Below are positions 35,602 to 44,208 of a DNA stretch of 64,000 nt, one piece after another (within the stretch, counting starts at the first letter, position 1; each line of letters begins with the position of its first letter). The notes beneath the pieces are model-generated. The model made no database searches and was not told where the DNA came from. It saw only the letters and a program-made list of their open reading frames with translations. This DNA comes from Pseudomonas sp. IPO3778 (GTDB lineage: Bacteria > Pseudomonadota > Gammaproteobacteria > Pseudomonadales > Pseudomonadaceae). The DNA lies in assembly GCF_013386825.1 (NCBI RefSeq), contig NZ_JACARC010000047.1:1-64000 (forward strand), given 5' to 3'. A program made the position numbers and the translations under genes.

Positions 35602-36240
35602 TTACTTGGCTGCGCGCTCTTTGGCGATCAGCTGGTCAGCCACGTTCAGCGCTTGCTCTTCGCCACCGGCGCTGCCGATGTCAAAACGGTATTTGCCGTT
35701 GACGATCAGGGTCGGTACGCCTTGCACGCCATATTTCTGGGCAAGTTCTTTGTACTGGGCCATCTTGCCCTTCACTGCGAACGAGTTGAACGTCTCAAGG
35801 AACTTGGTTTTGTCGACGCCTTGAGTGGCCACGAAATCGGCCATGTCCTCAGGCTTGAGCAGGCGCTTGCCTTCTTTCTGGATGGCGTTGAAGACAGCGG
35901 CGTGAACCTTGTGCTCTACACCCATGGTGTCCAGGGTAATGAACAGCTGGCCGTGGGCATCCCATGGGCCGCCGAACAAGGCAGGAATACGTTTGAAGTT
36001 CACGTCCTCAGGCAGCTTCTCGATCCACGGATTGATCACTGGCTCAAACGCGTAGCAATGCGGGCAGCCATACCAGAACAGCTCCACCACTTCGATCTTG
36101 CCCGGCACGGAAACCGGTACAGGCGTCTCCAGTTGAACATAGGTTTTACCGGCTTCAAGCGGCACATTATCGGCAGCTTGTGCGGTCATGCCGAAAAGGC
36201 TGGCAGTGACGAGAGCGGCGCTGAGGATCAGATTACGCAT
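35602..36240 (-). CDS. dsbA: Thiol:disulfide interchange protein DsbA
   Basis: A 212-residue periplasmic protein with a signal peptide (1-22) and active site CPHC at 59-62 in WYGCPHCYAFEP. It introduces disulfide bonds into exported proteins. The cis-proline loop GVPTL is present near residue 168. First of the dsbA-EEP-GGDEF operon. A terminator for the upstream cytochrome operon lies at 36335. Confidence 0.96.
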   Translation of the reverse strand: MRNLILSAALVTASLFGMTAQAADNVPLEAGKTYVQLETPVPVSVPGKIEVVELFWYGCPHCYAFEPVINPWIEKLPEDVNFKRIPALFGGPWDAHGQLFITLDTMGVEHKVHAAVFNAIQKEGKRLLKPEDMADFVATQGVDKTKFLETFNSFAVKGKMAQYKELAQKYGVQGVPTLIVNGKYRFDIGSAGGEEQALNVADQLIAKERAAK

Positions 36241-36334
36241 GCTTTACTCCTGGACAAATAAAGTCGCCTCACGCGACCTTTGTTGTGACAGGTCTACGCG
36301 GGCATGAGTTCGTTAGTGTAACGGCACCGGCCAC

Positions 36335-36363
36335 AAAAAAGGGCAGCCTAGGCCACCCTTTTT
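36335..36363 (-). terminator. Rho-independent terminator after cytochrome c4 gene
   Basis: A hairpin with arms AAAAAGGG and CCCTTTTT flanks the paired GCCTAGGC core; it lies 47 bases past the cc4 stop, with a T-run on the minus strand. It separates the cytochrome genes from dsbA. Confidence 0.82.
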
Positions 36364-36409
36364 ATGCTTGCATCGACGGATTAATCGAGCGTTAACGTAG
36401 CCGGGACAC

Positions 36410-37015
36410 TTAGTGCAGGCCCTGGATGTATTGGGACACGGCTTCGATGTCCTTGTTGCTGAGTTTGCCGGCGATGCTTTGCATGATTTTGGTGTCGCCG
36501 TCGTTGGTGCGATTACCTTCCCGGAAGTCCGTCAGCTGTTTGCCGATGTACTGGGCATGCTGGCCACTCAAGTGCGGGAAGCCTGCCGCCGCGAGGCCTG
36601 CGCCGTTAGGCGAGTGGCAACCGATGCAGGAAGGCATGCCTTTTTCCAGGTTGCCGCCACGGAACAATTCTTCACCGTGGGCCACCACTTTTGGATCAGC
36701 AGCTCCCACGCTGCCCTTTTGGCTGGCAAAATACGCCGCGATGTCCGCCAGGTCCTGATCACTGAGGTTGGTCAGCAAGCCGGTCATTTCCAGGACCGTA
36801 CGCTTGCCATCCTTGATGTCGTGCATCTGCTTGGTCAGGTAACGTTCACCCTGGCCGGCCAGTTTTGGAAAGTTTGGCGCCGGGCTATTACCGTCCGGTC
36901 CATGGCAAGCACCACATACGGCGGCTTTCGCCTGGCCGGCAGTAGCGTCGCCTGCGGCATGGGCAACACCGGTGATGCCCAAGGTCAACAGCAGACTCAC
37001 GATCAGTTTGTTCAT
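36410..37015 (-). CDS. cc4: Diheme cytochrome c4
   Basis: A 201-residue periplasmic protein with a signal peptide (1-20) and two class I heme sites, CGACH (34-38) and CIGCH (130-134). It probably carries electrons to terminal oxidases. It is 33 bases after the c5-like cytochrome gene on the same strand. Length is normal. Confidence 0.96.
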   Translation of the reverse strand: MNKLIVSLLLTLGITGVAHAAGDATAGQAKAAVCGACHGPDGNSPAPNFPKLAGQGERYLTKQMHDIKDGKRTVLEMTGLLTNLSDQDLADIAAYFASQKGSVGAADPKVVAHGEELFRGGNLEKGMPSCIGCHSPNGAGLAAAGFPHLSGQHAQYIGKQLTDFREGNRTNDGDTKIMQSIAGKLSNKDIEAVSQYIQGLH

Positions 37016-37048
37016 CAGCTAATCCAACTACGGCTAAGGGTTAAAGAG

Positions 37049-37351
37049 TTATGGACCGGGTTTACTCACCATCAACTGAATGACGGCCTGGTAATCCTCG
37101 GTACTGCAGTCCATGCACAAACCACGCGGCGGCATCGCCTTGAAACCCTGAGTCACGTGTTGCACCAGCGTGTCCATACCTTGAGCCACTCTTGGCTTCC
37201 AGGCTGCCTGGTCACCCCGTTTCGGGGCGTTGGGCAACTGTCCGGCATGGCAAGCCACGCAAACGCGGTTGTACACAGCCTCCGGATCCTGTGTAGCCTG
37301 CGCACTGTAAAGTGGCATCAAGACACCGACGACCAGCAGCCACTTGGTCAT
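37049..37351 (-). CDS. Monoheme cytochrome c5-type protein
   Basis: A 100-residue protein with a signal peptide (about 1-20) and one CVACH heme site (31-35). Two further cysteines (near 79 and 83 in LCMDCSTED) are as in cytochrome c5. It forms an operon with cc4 and is divergent from engB. Confidence 0.92.
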   Translation of the reverse strand: MTKWLLVVGVLMPLYSAQATQDPEAVYNRVCVACHAGQLPNAPKRGDQAAWKPRVAQGMDTLVQHVTQGFKAMPPRGLCMDCSTEDYQAVIQLMVSKPGP

Positions 37352-37543
37352 ACATCGACCTTTTCAGGGTTTGAGAGCGTTTTGCGTTCTAATGCGCAAT
37401 AAAGGTCTATCGCTCCCGTGAACTTCATCCTTCGCTGGGACAAAGCACACACAAAATCTGCGGCATTATATACTGGCGCTACTGAAACGGAAACGACACC
37501 GCTTGCCGCACCCATTCCCGGCACCGCCCACATCGGAAAACTC

Positions 37544-38185
37544 ATGCAACTCAAGAATCCCATCCTCGGCCTGTGCCAACAGTCCACCTTCATGCTCAGC
37601 GCCGCCAAAGTCGACCAATGCCCCGATGACGAAGGCTTCGAAGTCGCATTCGCCGGCCGTTCCAACGCCGGTAAATCCAGCGCGCTGAACACCCTGACCC
37701 ACGCGAGCCTGGCCCGCACCTCGAAAACCCCGGGGCGCACACAGCTCCTCAACTTCTTCAAGCTAGACGATGATCGGCGTCTGGTCGACCTTCCGGGCTA
37801 CGGTTACGCAAAAGTACCCATCCCGCTGAAGCTGCACTGGCAGCGTCACCTGGAAGCCTATCTGGGTGGCCGGGAGAGTTTGAAGGGTTTGATTCTGATG
37901 ATGGACATCCGTCATCCAATGACCGACTTCGACCTGCTGATGCTCGATTGGGCCGTCGCCAGCGGCATGCCCATGCACATCCTGCTGACCAAGGCCGACA
38001 AGCTGACCTACGGCGCAGCCAAAAATACCCTGCTCAAAGTGCAGGCAGAAATCCGTAAGGGTTGGGGCGATGCGGTGACTATCCAGCTGTTCTCGGCGCC
38101 AAAACGCCTGGGCCTGGAAGACGCCTACACCGTGCTGGCAGGCTGGATGGAACTGGCTGACAAGGGTTCGGAAGTCGCCGAGTAA
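37544..38185 (+). CDS. engB: Ribosome biogenesis GTPase EngB (YsxC/YihA)
   Basis: A 213-residue GTPase needed for large-subunit assembly. G1 is GRSNAGKS (38-45), G3 is DLPGYG (82-87) and G4 is TKAD. A longer frame to 37418 exists, but the family length (about 210 residues) fits ATG 37544. The ribosome site is weak. The convergent sRNA ErsA follows. Confidence 0.96.
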   Translation: MQLKNPILGLCQQSTFMLSAAKVDQCPDDEGFEVAFAGRSNAGKSSALNTLTHASLARTSKTPGRTQLLNFFKLDDDRRLVDLPGYGYAKVPIPLKLHWQRHLEAYLGGRESLKGLILMMDIRHPMTDFDLLMLDWAVASGMPMHILLTKADKLTYGAAKNTLLKVQAEIRKGWGDAVTIQLFSAPKRLGLEDAYTVLAGWMELADKGSEVAE

Positions 38186-38196
38186 AAACTCGGGGC

Positions 38197-38327
38197 AAAA
38201 AAAACCCCGGACTTCGTATGGGGAGGGGAAGTTCGGGGTCCAAGTTCCGGACCGCTAGGGCGGGGTCCAGATATCTGCCAACACTTAACACAACATAGGA
38301 GCATTGAAGGGCTTCACCACCCATTCA
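38197..38327 (-). ncRNA. ersA: Small RNA ErsA (Spot 42-like position)
   Basis: This is a roughly 130-base transcript between engB and polA, where pseudomonads carry ErsA. On the minus strand it ends in a strong terminator: CCCCG and ACTTC pair with GAAGT and CGGGG around a short loop, followed by eight Ts (plus-strand A-run 38197-38204). The start near 38327 is set from the promoter at 38333-38360. ErsA is an Hfq-dependent regulator of envelope and virulence genes in P. aeruginosa. Confidence 0.85.
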
Positions 38328-38332
38328 GTAAC

Positions 38333-38360
38333 TCTGAGTCACATTTCATGGGTTAAGTTC
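38333..38360 (-). promoter_or_regulatory. AlgU (sigma-22) type promoter of ersA
   Basis: On the minus strand GAACTT (38360-38355) and TCAGA (38337-38333) are 17 bases apart. This matches the AlgU/RpoE consensus GAACTT-N16/17-TCtgA. The start point would be near 38327. P. aeruginosa ersA is known to be AlgU-dependent, which supports the reading. Confidence 0.78.
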
Positions 38361-38451
38361 CGGCAGGTTCAAAAAACTATTGGTAATAACCCGCCACGCT
38401 TTCCGATCTAAAGCGTTGCCGCAGCGTGCTGCCGCGGCCCAAGCCCCACGC

Positions 38452-41244
38452 TTAGTGCGCCTCGTCCCAGTTGTCGCCCACGCCGACGTCCACCACCAGC
38501 GGCACATCCAGCTTCGCCGCATCGCTCATGTGCTCACGGATCTTCGCGCTGACTTCATCCACCAGGTCCTCACGCACCTCCAGCACCAATTCATCGTGCA
38601 CTTGAAGGATGACCTTGGCGTCCAGGCCCGAGGCCGCCAGCCAGTTGTCGACCTTGACCATGGCCTTTTTGATGATATCGGCCGCAGTGCCCTGCATCGG
38701 CGCGTTGATCGCCGTACGCTCGGCGCCAGCACGCTCCTGGGGCTTGTTGGAGTTGATCTCCGGCAGGTACAGGCGGCGCCCGAACAGGGTTTCCACGTAG
38801 CCCTGATCCGCCGCCTGGGCGCGGGTGCGCTCCATGTACTCGCGAACGCCCGGGTAGCGGGCGAAGTACACATCGATGTAAGCCTTGGCGGTCTTGGTGT
38901 CGACGCCGATGTCCTTGCCGAGCTTCTGCGCGCCCATGCCGTAGATCAGGCCAAAGTTGATCGCCTTGGCACTGCGTCGCTGGTTGGACGTGACCTGCGC
39001 CAACTCAACCTTGAACACCTCGGCCGCCGTGGCGGTGTGCACGTCCAGGTCGTCGCGGAACGCATTCAGCAAGCCTTCGTCCTTGGACAAATGCGCCATG
39101 ATGCGCAACTCGATCTGGGAATAGTCCGCCGCCAGCAGCTTGTAGCCCTTGGGTGCGACAAACGCCTGGCGAATCCGCCGGCCTTCAGCGGTACGCACCG
39201 GAATGTTCTGTAGGTTTGGATCGCTGGAGGACAGACGCCCGGTTGCTGCTACGGCCTGATGATAGGACGTGTGCACGCGACCGGTGCGCGGGTTGATCTG
39301 CTCCGGCAAACGGTCGGTGTAGGTGCTTTTCAACTTGCTCATGCTGCGGTACTGCATCAGCACTTTCGGCAGTGGGTAGTCGTCTTCAGCCAATTTGGCC
39401 AAAACTTCCTCGGCCGTCGAGGCCTGGCCCTTGCCGGTCTTCTTCAACACCGGCAGCCCGAGTTTCTCGTAGAGGATGGCCCCCAACTGCTTGGGCGAGC
39501 CCAGGTTGAATTCCTCGCCGGCGATTTCATACGCCTGACGCTCGAGGTCGACCATCTTGTTGCCCAACTCGATGCTCTGGATGCCCAGCAAGGCGGCATC
39601 CACCAGGGCACCCTGGCGCTCAATGCGCGCCAGCACTGGCACCAGCGGCATCTCGATGTCGGACACTACACTGGCCAAGGTAGGAATAGCGGCAAGCTGC
39701 TTGTGCAGTTCCTGGTGCAAACGCAGGGTCACATCCGCATCTTCCGCCGCGTAAGGGCCGGCCTGCTCCAGGGCAATCTGGTCAAAGGTCAGCTGCTTGG
39801 CGCCCTTGCCGGCGATGTCCTGAAAGCTGACGGTGTCGTAGTCCAGGTACTTCTTCGCCAGGCTGTCCATGTCGTGGCGGGTCGCGACGGAGTTCAGCAC
39901 GTAGGACTCAAGCATGGTGTCGAAGGCGATGCCGCGCACGGTGATGCCATGGGCCGGGTCGCCACCGATGGCGCAATTGGCCAGGATGTTCATGTCGAAC
40001 TTGGCGTGCTGGCCGACCTTGAGCTTTTCCGGGTCTTCGAGCAACGGCTTCAGGGCCAGCAGCACGGTGTCCCGGTCCAGCTGTTCCGGCGCGCCGATGT
40101 AGGAATGGGTCAGCGGGATATAGGCCGCTTCGTGGGCCTGTACGGCAAACGACACGCCCACCAGTTGCGCTTTCTGGGCGTCGATCCCGGTGGTTTCGGT
40201 ATCAAAGGCGAACAGCTTGGCGTCGTTGAGCTTCTTCAGCCAGGCATCAAACCTGGCCTGGGTGAGGATGGTTTCGTACACCGGCTCCGTAGAAACCGGG
40301 GCCGCCGCCTCAACCGCCTGTTCGGCGACAGAAGTCGACGGGGCCGCGCTCAGCTCAACACGCTTGGCGTCACGCTGAAGCTCGTCGGTCCAGCTTTTGA
40401 ACTCCAGCAGCGTGTACAGCTCCAGCAACTTCTCCCGATCCGGCTCGACCAGGTGCAAGTCGTCCAGGCCCACATCCAGCGGCACATCGATCTTGATCGT
40501 CGCCAACTCGTACGACAGGAACGCGCTGTCCTTATGCTCTTCGAGCTTGGCGACCAGGGTCTTGGCGCCACGAATCGGCAGGGTCGGCACGATATCGAGC
40601 TGCTCGTAGAGCTCCTTCAAACCGCCGTTGACACCTACCAGCAAGCCGGAAGCCGTCTTTGGACCAATGCCCGGAACCCCCGGAATGTTGTCGGACGAAT
40701 CGCCCATCAGCGCCAGGTAATCGATGATCTGCTCGGGAGCGACACCGAATTTCTCCTTCACGCCCTCAACGTCCATGGCGCTACCGGTCATGGTGTTCAC
40801 CAAGGTAATGTGCCCGTCCACCAGCTGCGCCATGTCCTTGTCACCGGTGGAAATCACCACAGGCCGGTCGGCGGCGGCACTGCTGCGGGCCAGGGTGCCG
40901 ATCACGTCGTCTGCTTCAACGCCTTCGACGCACAGCAGCGGGAAGCCCAGGGCGATCACACTCTGGTGCAGCGGCTCGATCTGCACGCGCATGTCATCGG
41001 GCATGCTCGCGCGGTTGGCCTTGTATTCGGCGTACAGCTCATCGCGGAATGTCCCGCCCTTGGCGTCGAACACCACCGCGAACGGGCTGCCCGGGTACTG
41101 CTTGCGCAGGCTTTTGAGCATGTTCAACACGCCCTTGACCGCGCCGGTAGGCAGGCCTTTGGACGTGGTGAGCGGAGGCAGCGCGTGAAAGGCGCGGTAC
41201 AGATAAGAAGAACCGTCCACCAGGACGAGGGGGGCTTGGCTCAT
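38452..41244 (-). CDS. polA: DNA polymerase I
   Basis: A 930-residue enzyme with three domains: 5'-3' exonuclease (1-300, LVDGSSYLYRAFHALPPL), 3'-5' exonuclease (about 325-515, FAFDTETTGID) and polymerase (about 520-930, DYSQIELRIMAHLS and RRSAKAINFGLIYG). The final HDELVLEV motif C is complete. ATG 41244 is chosen over a start at 41256, because Pseudomonas PolA begins MSQAPLVLVDG. It is divergent from the DUF2782 gene. Confidence 0.97.
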   Translation of the reverse strand: MSQAPLVLVDGSSYLYRAFHALPPLTTSKGLPTGAVKGVLNMLKSLRKQYPGSPFAVVFDAKGGTFRDELYAEYKANRASMPDDMRVQIEPLHQSVIALGFPLLCVEGVEADDVIGTLARSSAAADRPVVISTGDKDMAQLVDGHITLVNTMTGSAMDVEGVKEKFGVAPEQIIDYLALMGDSSDNIPGVPGIGPKTASGLLVGVNGGLKELYEQLDIVPTLPIRGAKTLVAKLEEHKDSAFLSYELATIKIDVPLDVGLDDLHLVEPDREKLLELYTLLEFKSWTDELQRDAKRVELSAAPSTSVAEQAVEAAAPVSTEPVYETILTQARFDAWLKKLNDAKLFAFDTETTGIDAQKAQLVGVSFAVQAHEAAYIPLTHSYIGAPEQLDRDTVLLALKPLLEDPEKLKVGQHAKFDMNILANCAIGGDPAHGITVRGIAFDTMLESYVLNSVATRHDMDSLAKKYLDYDTVSFQDIAGKGAKQLTFDQIALEQAGPYAAEDADVTLRLHQELHKQLAAIPTLASVVSDIEMPLVPVLARIERQGALVDAALLGIQSIELGNKMVDLERQAYEIAGEEFNLGSPKQLGAILYEKLGLPVLKKTGKGQASTAEEVLAKLAEDDYPLPKVLMQYRSMSKLKSTYTDRLPEQINPRTGRVHTSYHQAVAATGRLSSSDPNLQNIPVRTAEGRRIRQAFVAPKGYKLLAADYSQIELRIMAHLSKDEGLLNAFRDDLDVHTATAAEVFKVELAQVTSNQRRSAKAINFGLIYGMGAQKLGKDIGVDTKTAKAYIDVYFARYPGVREYMERTRAQAADQGYVETLFGRRLYLPEINSNKPQERAGAERTAINAPMQGTAADIIKKAMVKVDNWLAASGLDAKVILQVHDELVLEVREDLVDEVSAKIREHMSDAAKLDVPLVVDVGVGDNWDEAH

Positions 41245-41318
41245 GAGCAGGATCAACCTTTTCGGCGGGTCAGGCGCTAGAATAGCCGGACCAATGACGA
41301 CAAAGGGACAAGGTTATC

Positions 41319-41609
41319 ATGCGTACAGTGAATCGCCTGTTGTTGACCGGCTTGATTGCATTCCTTCCGCTGGCCGCCACGGCAGCCGACGGGGCTTCTT
41401 CGGCAGATCCGGAAGTGACGATCCGCACCGAGGGTGACAGAACCATCCAGGAGTACCGCCAGAACGGCTTCCTGTACGCAATCAAGGTGACCGTAAAGGG
41501 TGCGCCGCCTTATTTCCTGGTGCGCGCAGACGGAACCGATGCGAACTTCATCCGCTCTGACCAGCCGGATATGCTGATCCCGTCATGGAAGATCTTCGAA
41601 TGGAAATGA
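41319..41609 (+). CDS. DUF2782 family secreted protein
   Basis: A 96-residue protein with a signal peptide (about 1-23) and the DUF2782 core (PEVTIRTEGDRTIQEYRQNG, then PPYFLVRADG). The function is unknown. It sits between polA and thrB, as in PAO1. Its start is 75 bases from the polA start on the other strand. Confidence 0.88.
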   Translation: MRTVNRLLLTGLIAFLPLAATAADGASSADPEVTIRTEGDRTIQEYRQNGFLYAIKVTVKGAPPYFLVRADGTDANFIRSDQPDMLIPSWKIFEWK

Positions 41610-41665
41610 TTTCTTAACTTTAATCGGCGCTGCCCACGGCAGCGCCCGTAACGGCAGTTTTAACC

Positions 41666-42619
41666 ATGTCTGTGTTCACCCCCCTGGCTCGGCCCGAGCT
41701 GGAAACCTTTCTTGCCCCTTACGGGCTCGGCCGCCTGCTTGATTTCCAGGGGATTGCCGCTGGTAGTGAAAACACCAATTTCTTCATCAGCCTGGAACAG
41801 GGCGAATTCGTCCTGACCTTGGTTGAACGTGGCCCCGTGCAGGAAATGCCGTTCTTCATCGAACTGCTGGACGTGCTCCACGACGCCGACCTGCCGGTGC
41901 CTTATGCCCTGCGCACCACCGACGGCGTGGCCTTGCGCGAGCTGGCCGGCAAACCGGCGCTGCTGCAGCCGCGCCTGGCGGGCAAGCACGTCAAGGACGC
42001 CAACGCCCAGCATTGCGTGCAGGTGGGCGAACTGCTCGGCCACCTGCACCTGGCCACCCAAGGCGACAAGGTGCTGGAACGCAAGACCGATCGCGGGCTG
42101 GATTGGATGCTCAGCGAAGGCGCCCAACTGATCTCGCACCTCGACGCGGAACAACAAGGCCTGCTGCAAGCCGCGCTGGATGAGATCGAGGTGCATAAGG
42201 CGCAGATCCTCGCGCTGCCCCGGGCGAATATTCACGCCGATCTGTTTCGCGATAACGCGATGTTCGAAGGCACCCACCTGACCGGGCTGATCGACTTCTA
42301 CAACGCCTGCTCCGGGCCGATGCTGTACGACGTGGCGATCGCCCTGAATGACTGGTGCTCGGACACCGACGGCGTGATCGACGGCCAGCGGGCGCGGGCA
42401 TTGCTGGGTGCGTATGCGGGCTTGCGGCCGTTTACCGCGAAAGAAGCGGAGCTGTGGCCGACCCTGTTGCGCGTGGCGTGCGTGCGGTTCTGGCTGTCAC
42501 GCCTGATTGCCGCGGAGTCGTTTGCCGGGCAAGACGTGCTGATTCACGACCCGCGGGAGTTTCAAGTGCGCCTGGCGCAGCGCCAGCAGGTCCAGACTCC
42601 GCTGCCGTTTGCGTTGTAG
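41666..42619 (+). CDS. thrB: Homoserine kinase (ThrB, APH-like type)
   Basis: A 317-residue kinase of the aminoglycoside-phosphotransferase-like type that phosphorylates homoserine in threonine synthesis. Catalytic NIHADLFRDN and metal-binding LIDFYNA are at about 189-215. It is not the GHMP-type ThrB of E. coli; pseudomonads use this type. It is 56 bases after the DUF2782 gene. Confidence 0.94.
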   Translation: MSVFTPLARPELETFLAPYGLGRLLDFQGIAAGSENTNFFISLEQGEFVLTLVERGPVQEMPFFIELLDVLHDADLPVPYALRTTDGVALRELAGKPALLQPRLAGKHVKDANAQHCVQVGELLGHLHLATQGDKVLERKTDRGLDWMLSEGAQLISHLDAEQQGLLQAALDEIEVHKAQILALPRANIHADLFRDNAMFEGTHLTGLIDFYNACSGPMLYDVAIALNDWCSDTDGVIDGQRARALLGAYAGLRPFTAKEAELWPTLLRVACVRFWLSRLIAAESFAGQDVLIHDPREFQVRLAQRQQVQTPLPFAL

Positions 42620-42630
42620 CACACGGTCAG

Positions 42631-42720
42631 TGTGGGAGCTGGCTTGCCTGCGATAGCGGTGGGTCAGTTACATTTGAGTCAGCTGGCCCACCGCTATCGC
42701 AGGCAAGCCAGCTCCCACAT
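42631..42720. repeat. REPIN/BIME, class B (GGGAGCTGGCTTGCCTGCGAT)
   Basis: Inverted arms TGTGGGAGCTGGCTTGCCTG, then CGATAGCGGTGGG, are complementary over about 33 bases and enclose a short loop. It sits between convergent thrB and znuA. Confidence 0.9.
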
Positions 42721-42737
42721 TTGATCTTCGTTGTGGC

Positions 42738-43667
42738 TTATAAAGACTCCAGGCACCCCGCCAGATCATTCCCCAGCTTCTCCAGCACCTGCTCATAACC
42801 CTGAGCCGTCGCCGGCGTGTAGCCGCCCAACGCGTCCAGCTCCGCCAGCTTCACCGGCAAACCGGCCACCAGGGTTTCCGCCAGGCGCGGGCGCAACGGC
42901 GGCTCGCTGAAAACGCAGGTCTTGCCCACTTCCTGCAAACGCGTGCGCATCGCCGCTACATGCTGCGCACCCGGCTGCACTTCTGCGGCCACGCTGAACA
43001 CACCGGTGTGCTTGAGGCCGTAGGCATCTTCGAAGTAATCGAAGGCTTCATGGAACACGAAGTAAGGCTTGCCCGCGACGTCGGCCATGCGTGCTTTCAA
43101 ACGCGCATCCAGCGCGTCCATGCGGCCATCAAAGGCCTTCACGTTGCTTTGATAACGTTCGGCATTCGCAGGGTCGGCAGCGCTGAGGTCCGCCGCCATG
43201 CGATTGGCGATCACCCGGGCGTTGACCGTCGACAACCACAAGTGCGCATCCAGGCTGCCCGGGCGATGATCGTGATCATGTTCGTCGGCATCTTCAGCAT
43301 GGGAGTGGCTATCTTCGGCGAACCGACGCAATTTCATCCCCGGAAGGTCCTGCACCGCCACCGTCGGCAAGCTGCGGCCTTTCAACACACGGGGCAGAAA
43401 GCTTTCCATGTCCGGGCCAATCCAATACAGCAGGTCCACCGACTGCACGCGCCGTACGTCGGAAGGACGCAGCGCATAGTTATGGGGGGAAGCGCCCGGC
43501 GGTAGCAAGACCTCGGGAATCGCCACGCCGTCCTGCACGGCGGCGGCAATCAGCTGTAACGGTTTGATGCTGGTCAGCACCCGAACCTCCGCCTGAGCGG
43601 CACCGGCAAGCAACAAACTGGTGACAAATACGACAAAAACGGGAAAAAGTCTGGACACGATGACCAC
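42738..43667 (-). CDS. znuA: Zinc ABC transporter substrate-binding protein ZnuA
   Basis: A 309-residue periplasmic zinc-binding protein with a signal peptide (about 1-26) and a His-rich loop (DSHSHAEDADEHDHDH) near 118-133. Conserved His ligands lie in ASPHNYAL, DAHLW and FHEAF. The frame begins with GTG 43667; GTG 43658 would start MSRLFPVF and is equally plausible. It is divergent from zur across a probable Zur box. Confidence 0.95.
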   Translation of the reverse strand: MVIVSRLFPVFVVFVTSLLLAGAAQAEVRVLTSIKPLQLIAAAVQDGVAIPEVLLPPGASPHNYALRPSDVRRVQSVDLLYWIGPDMESFLPRVLKGRSLPTVAVQDLPGMKLRRFAEDSHSHAEDADEHDHDHRPGSLDAHLWLSTVNARVIANRMAADLSAADPANAERYQSNVKAFDGRMDALDARLKARMADVAGKPYFVFHEAFDYFEDAYGLKHTGVFSVAAEVQPGAQHVAAMRTRLQEVGKTCVFSEPPLRPRLAETLVAGLPVKLAELDALGGYTPATAQGYEQVLEKLGNDLAGCLESL

Positions 43668-43685
43668 TCAAGGAGGCAGGAACAG

Positions 43686-43698
43686 GTAACATAATAAC
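43686..43698. promoter_or_regulatory. Probable Zur box between znuA and zur
   Basis: GTAACATAATAAC (43686-43698) is a near-palindrome matching the gammaproteobacterial Zur motif (GTTATNNNATAAC type). It sits midway between the divergent starts and would control both znuA and the zur-znuCB operon. Confidence 0.68.
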
Positions 43699-43725
43699 GT
43701 CTCTCACAAATATCTGTCGCCGCTC

Positions 43726-44208
43726 ATGCCTAAAACACCGCTTGCCAGCCGTCCCCATGACCACTCTCACTGCGTGCACAGCGCACTGTCAGAGGCCGAC
43801 GCACTGTGTGCGCGCCAAGGCCTGCGCCTGACAGCCCTGCGTCGCCGGGTGCTGGAGCTGGTGTGGCAAAGCCATAAGCCGCTGGGTGCCTACGACATCC
43901 TCGGCGTGCTCAGCGAGCAAGATGGCCGCCGCGCCGCGCCGCCCACGGTGTACCGCGCGCTGGACTTCCTGCTGGACAACGGCCTGGTGCACCGCATCTC
44001 CTCGCTCAACGCCTTTGTCGGCTGCAACCACCCGGAACACGCGCACCAGGGCCAATTCCTGATTTGCCGCGAATGCCACGCCGCCATCGAGCTTGAACAA
44101 AAAAGCATCAGCGACAGCATCATCAAGAGCGCCGGCGACGTCGGCTTCAAGGTCGAAGGGCAAACCGTCGAAGTGGTCGGTGTGTGCTCGGGCTGCCAGG
44201 GGGCTTGA
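43726..44208 (+). CDS. zur: Zinc uptake regulator Zur (Fur family)
   Basis: A 160-residue Fur-family repressor. The N-terminal winged helix (LRLTALRRRVLELVW) is followed by a dimer domain with the zinc cysteine pairs CRECH and CSGCQ. Length is normal. It is called np20 in PAO1. Its stop overlaps the znuC start by one base (TGATG). Confidence 0.95.
   Translation: MPKTPLASRPHDHSHCVHSALSEADALCARQGLRLTALRRRVLELVWQSHKPLGAYDILGVLSEQDGRRAAPPTVYRALDFLLDNGLVHRISSLNAFVGCNHPEHAHQGQFLICRECHAAIELEQKSISDSIIKSAGDVGFKVEGQTVEVVGVCSGCQGA

Noticed and set aside
39259..41280. 673-codon open frame on the plus strand over polA
   Set aside because: It is the antisense of polA in a high-GC genome. The minus-strand reading has all polymerase motifs, and the plus reading has none.
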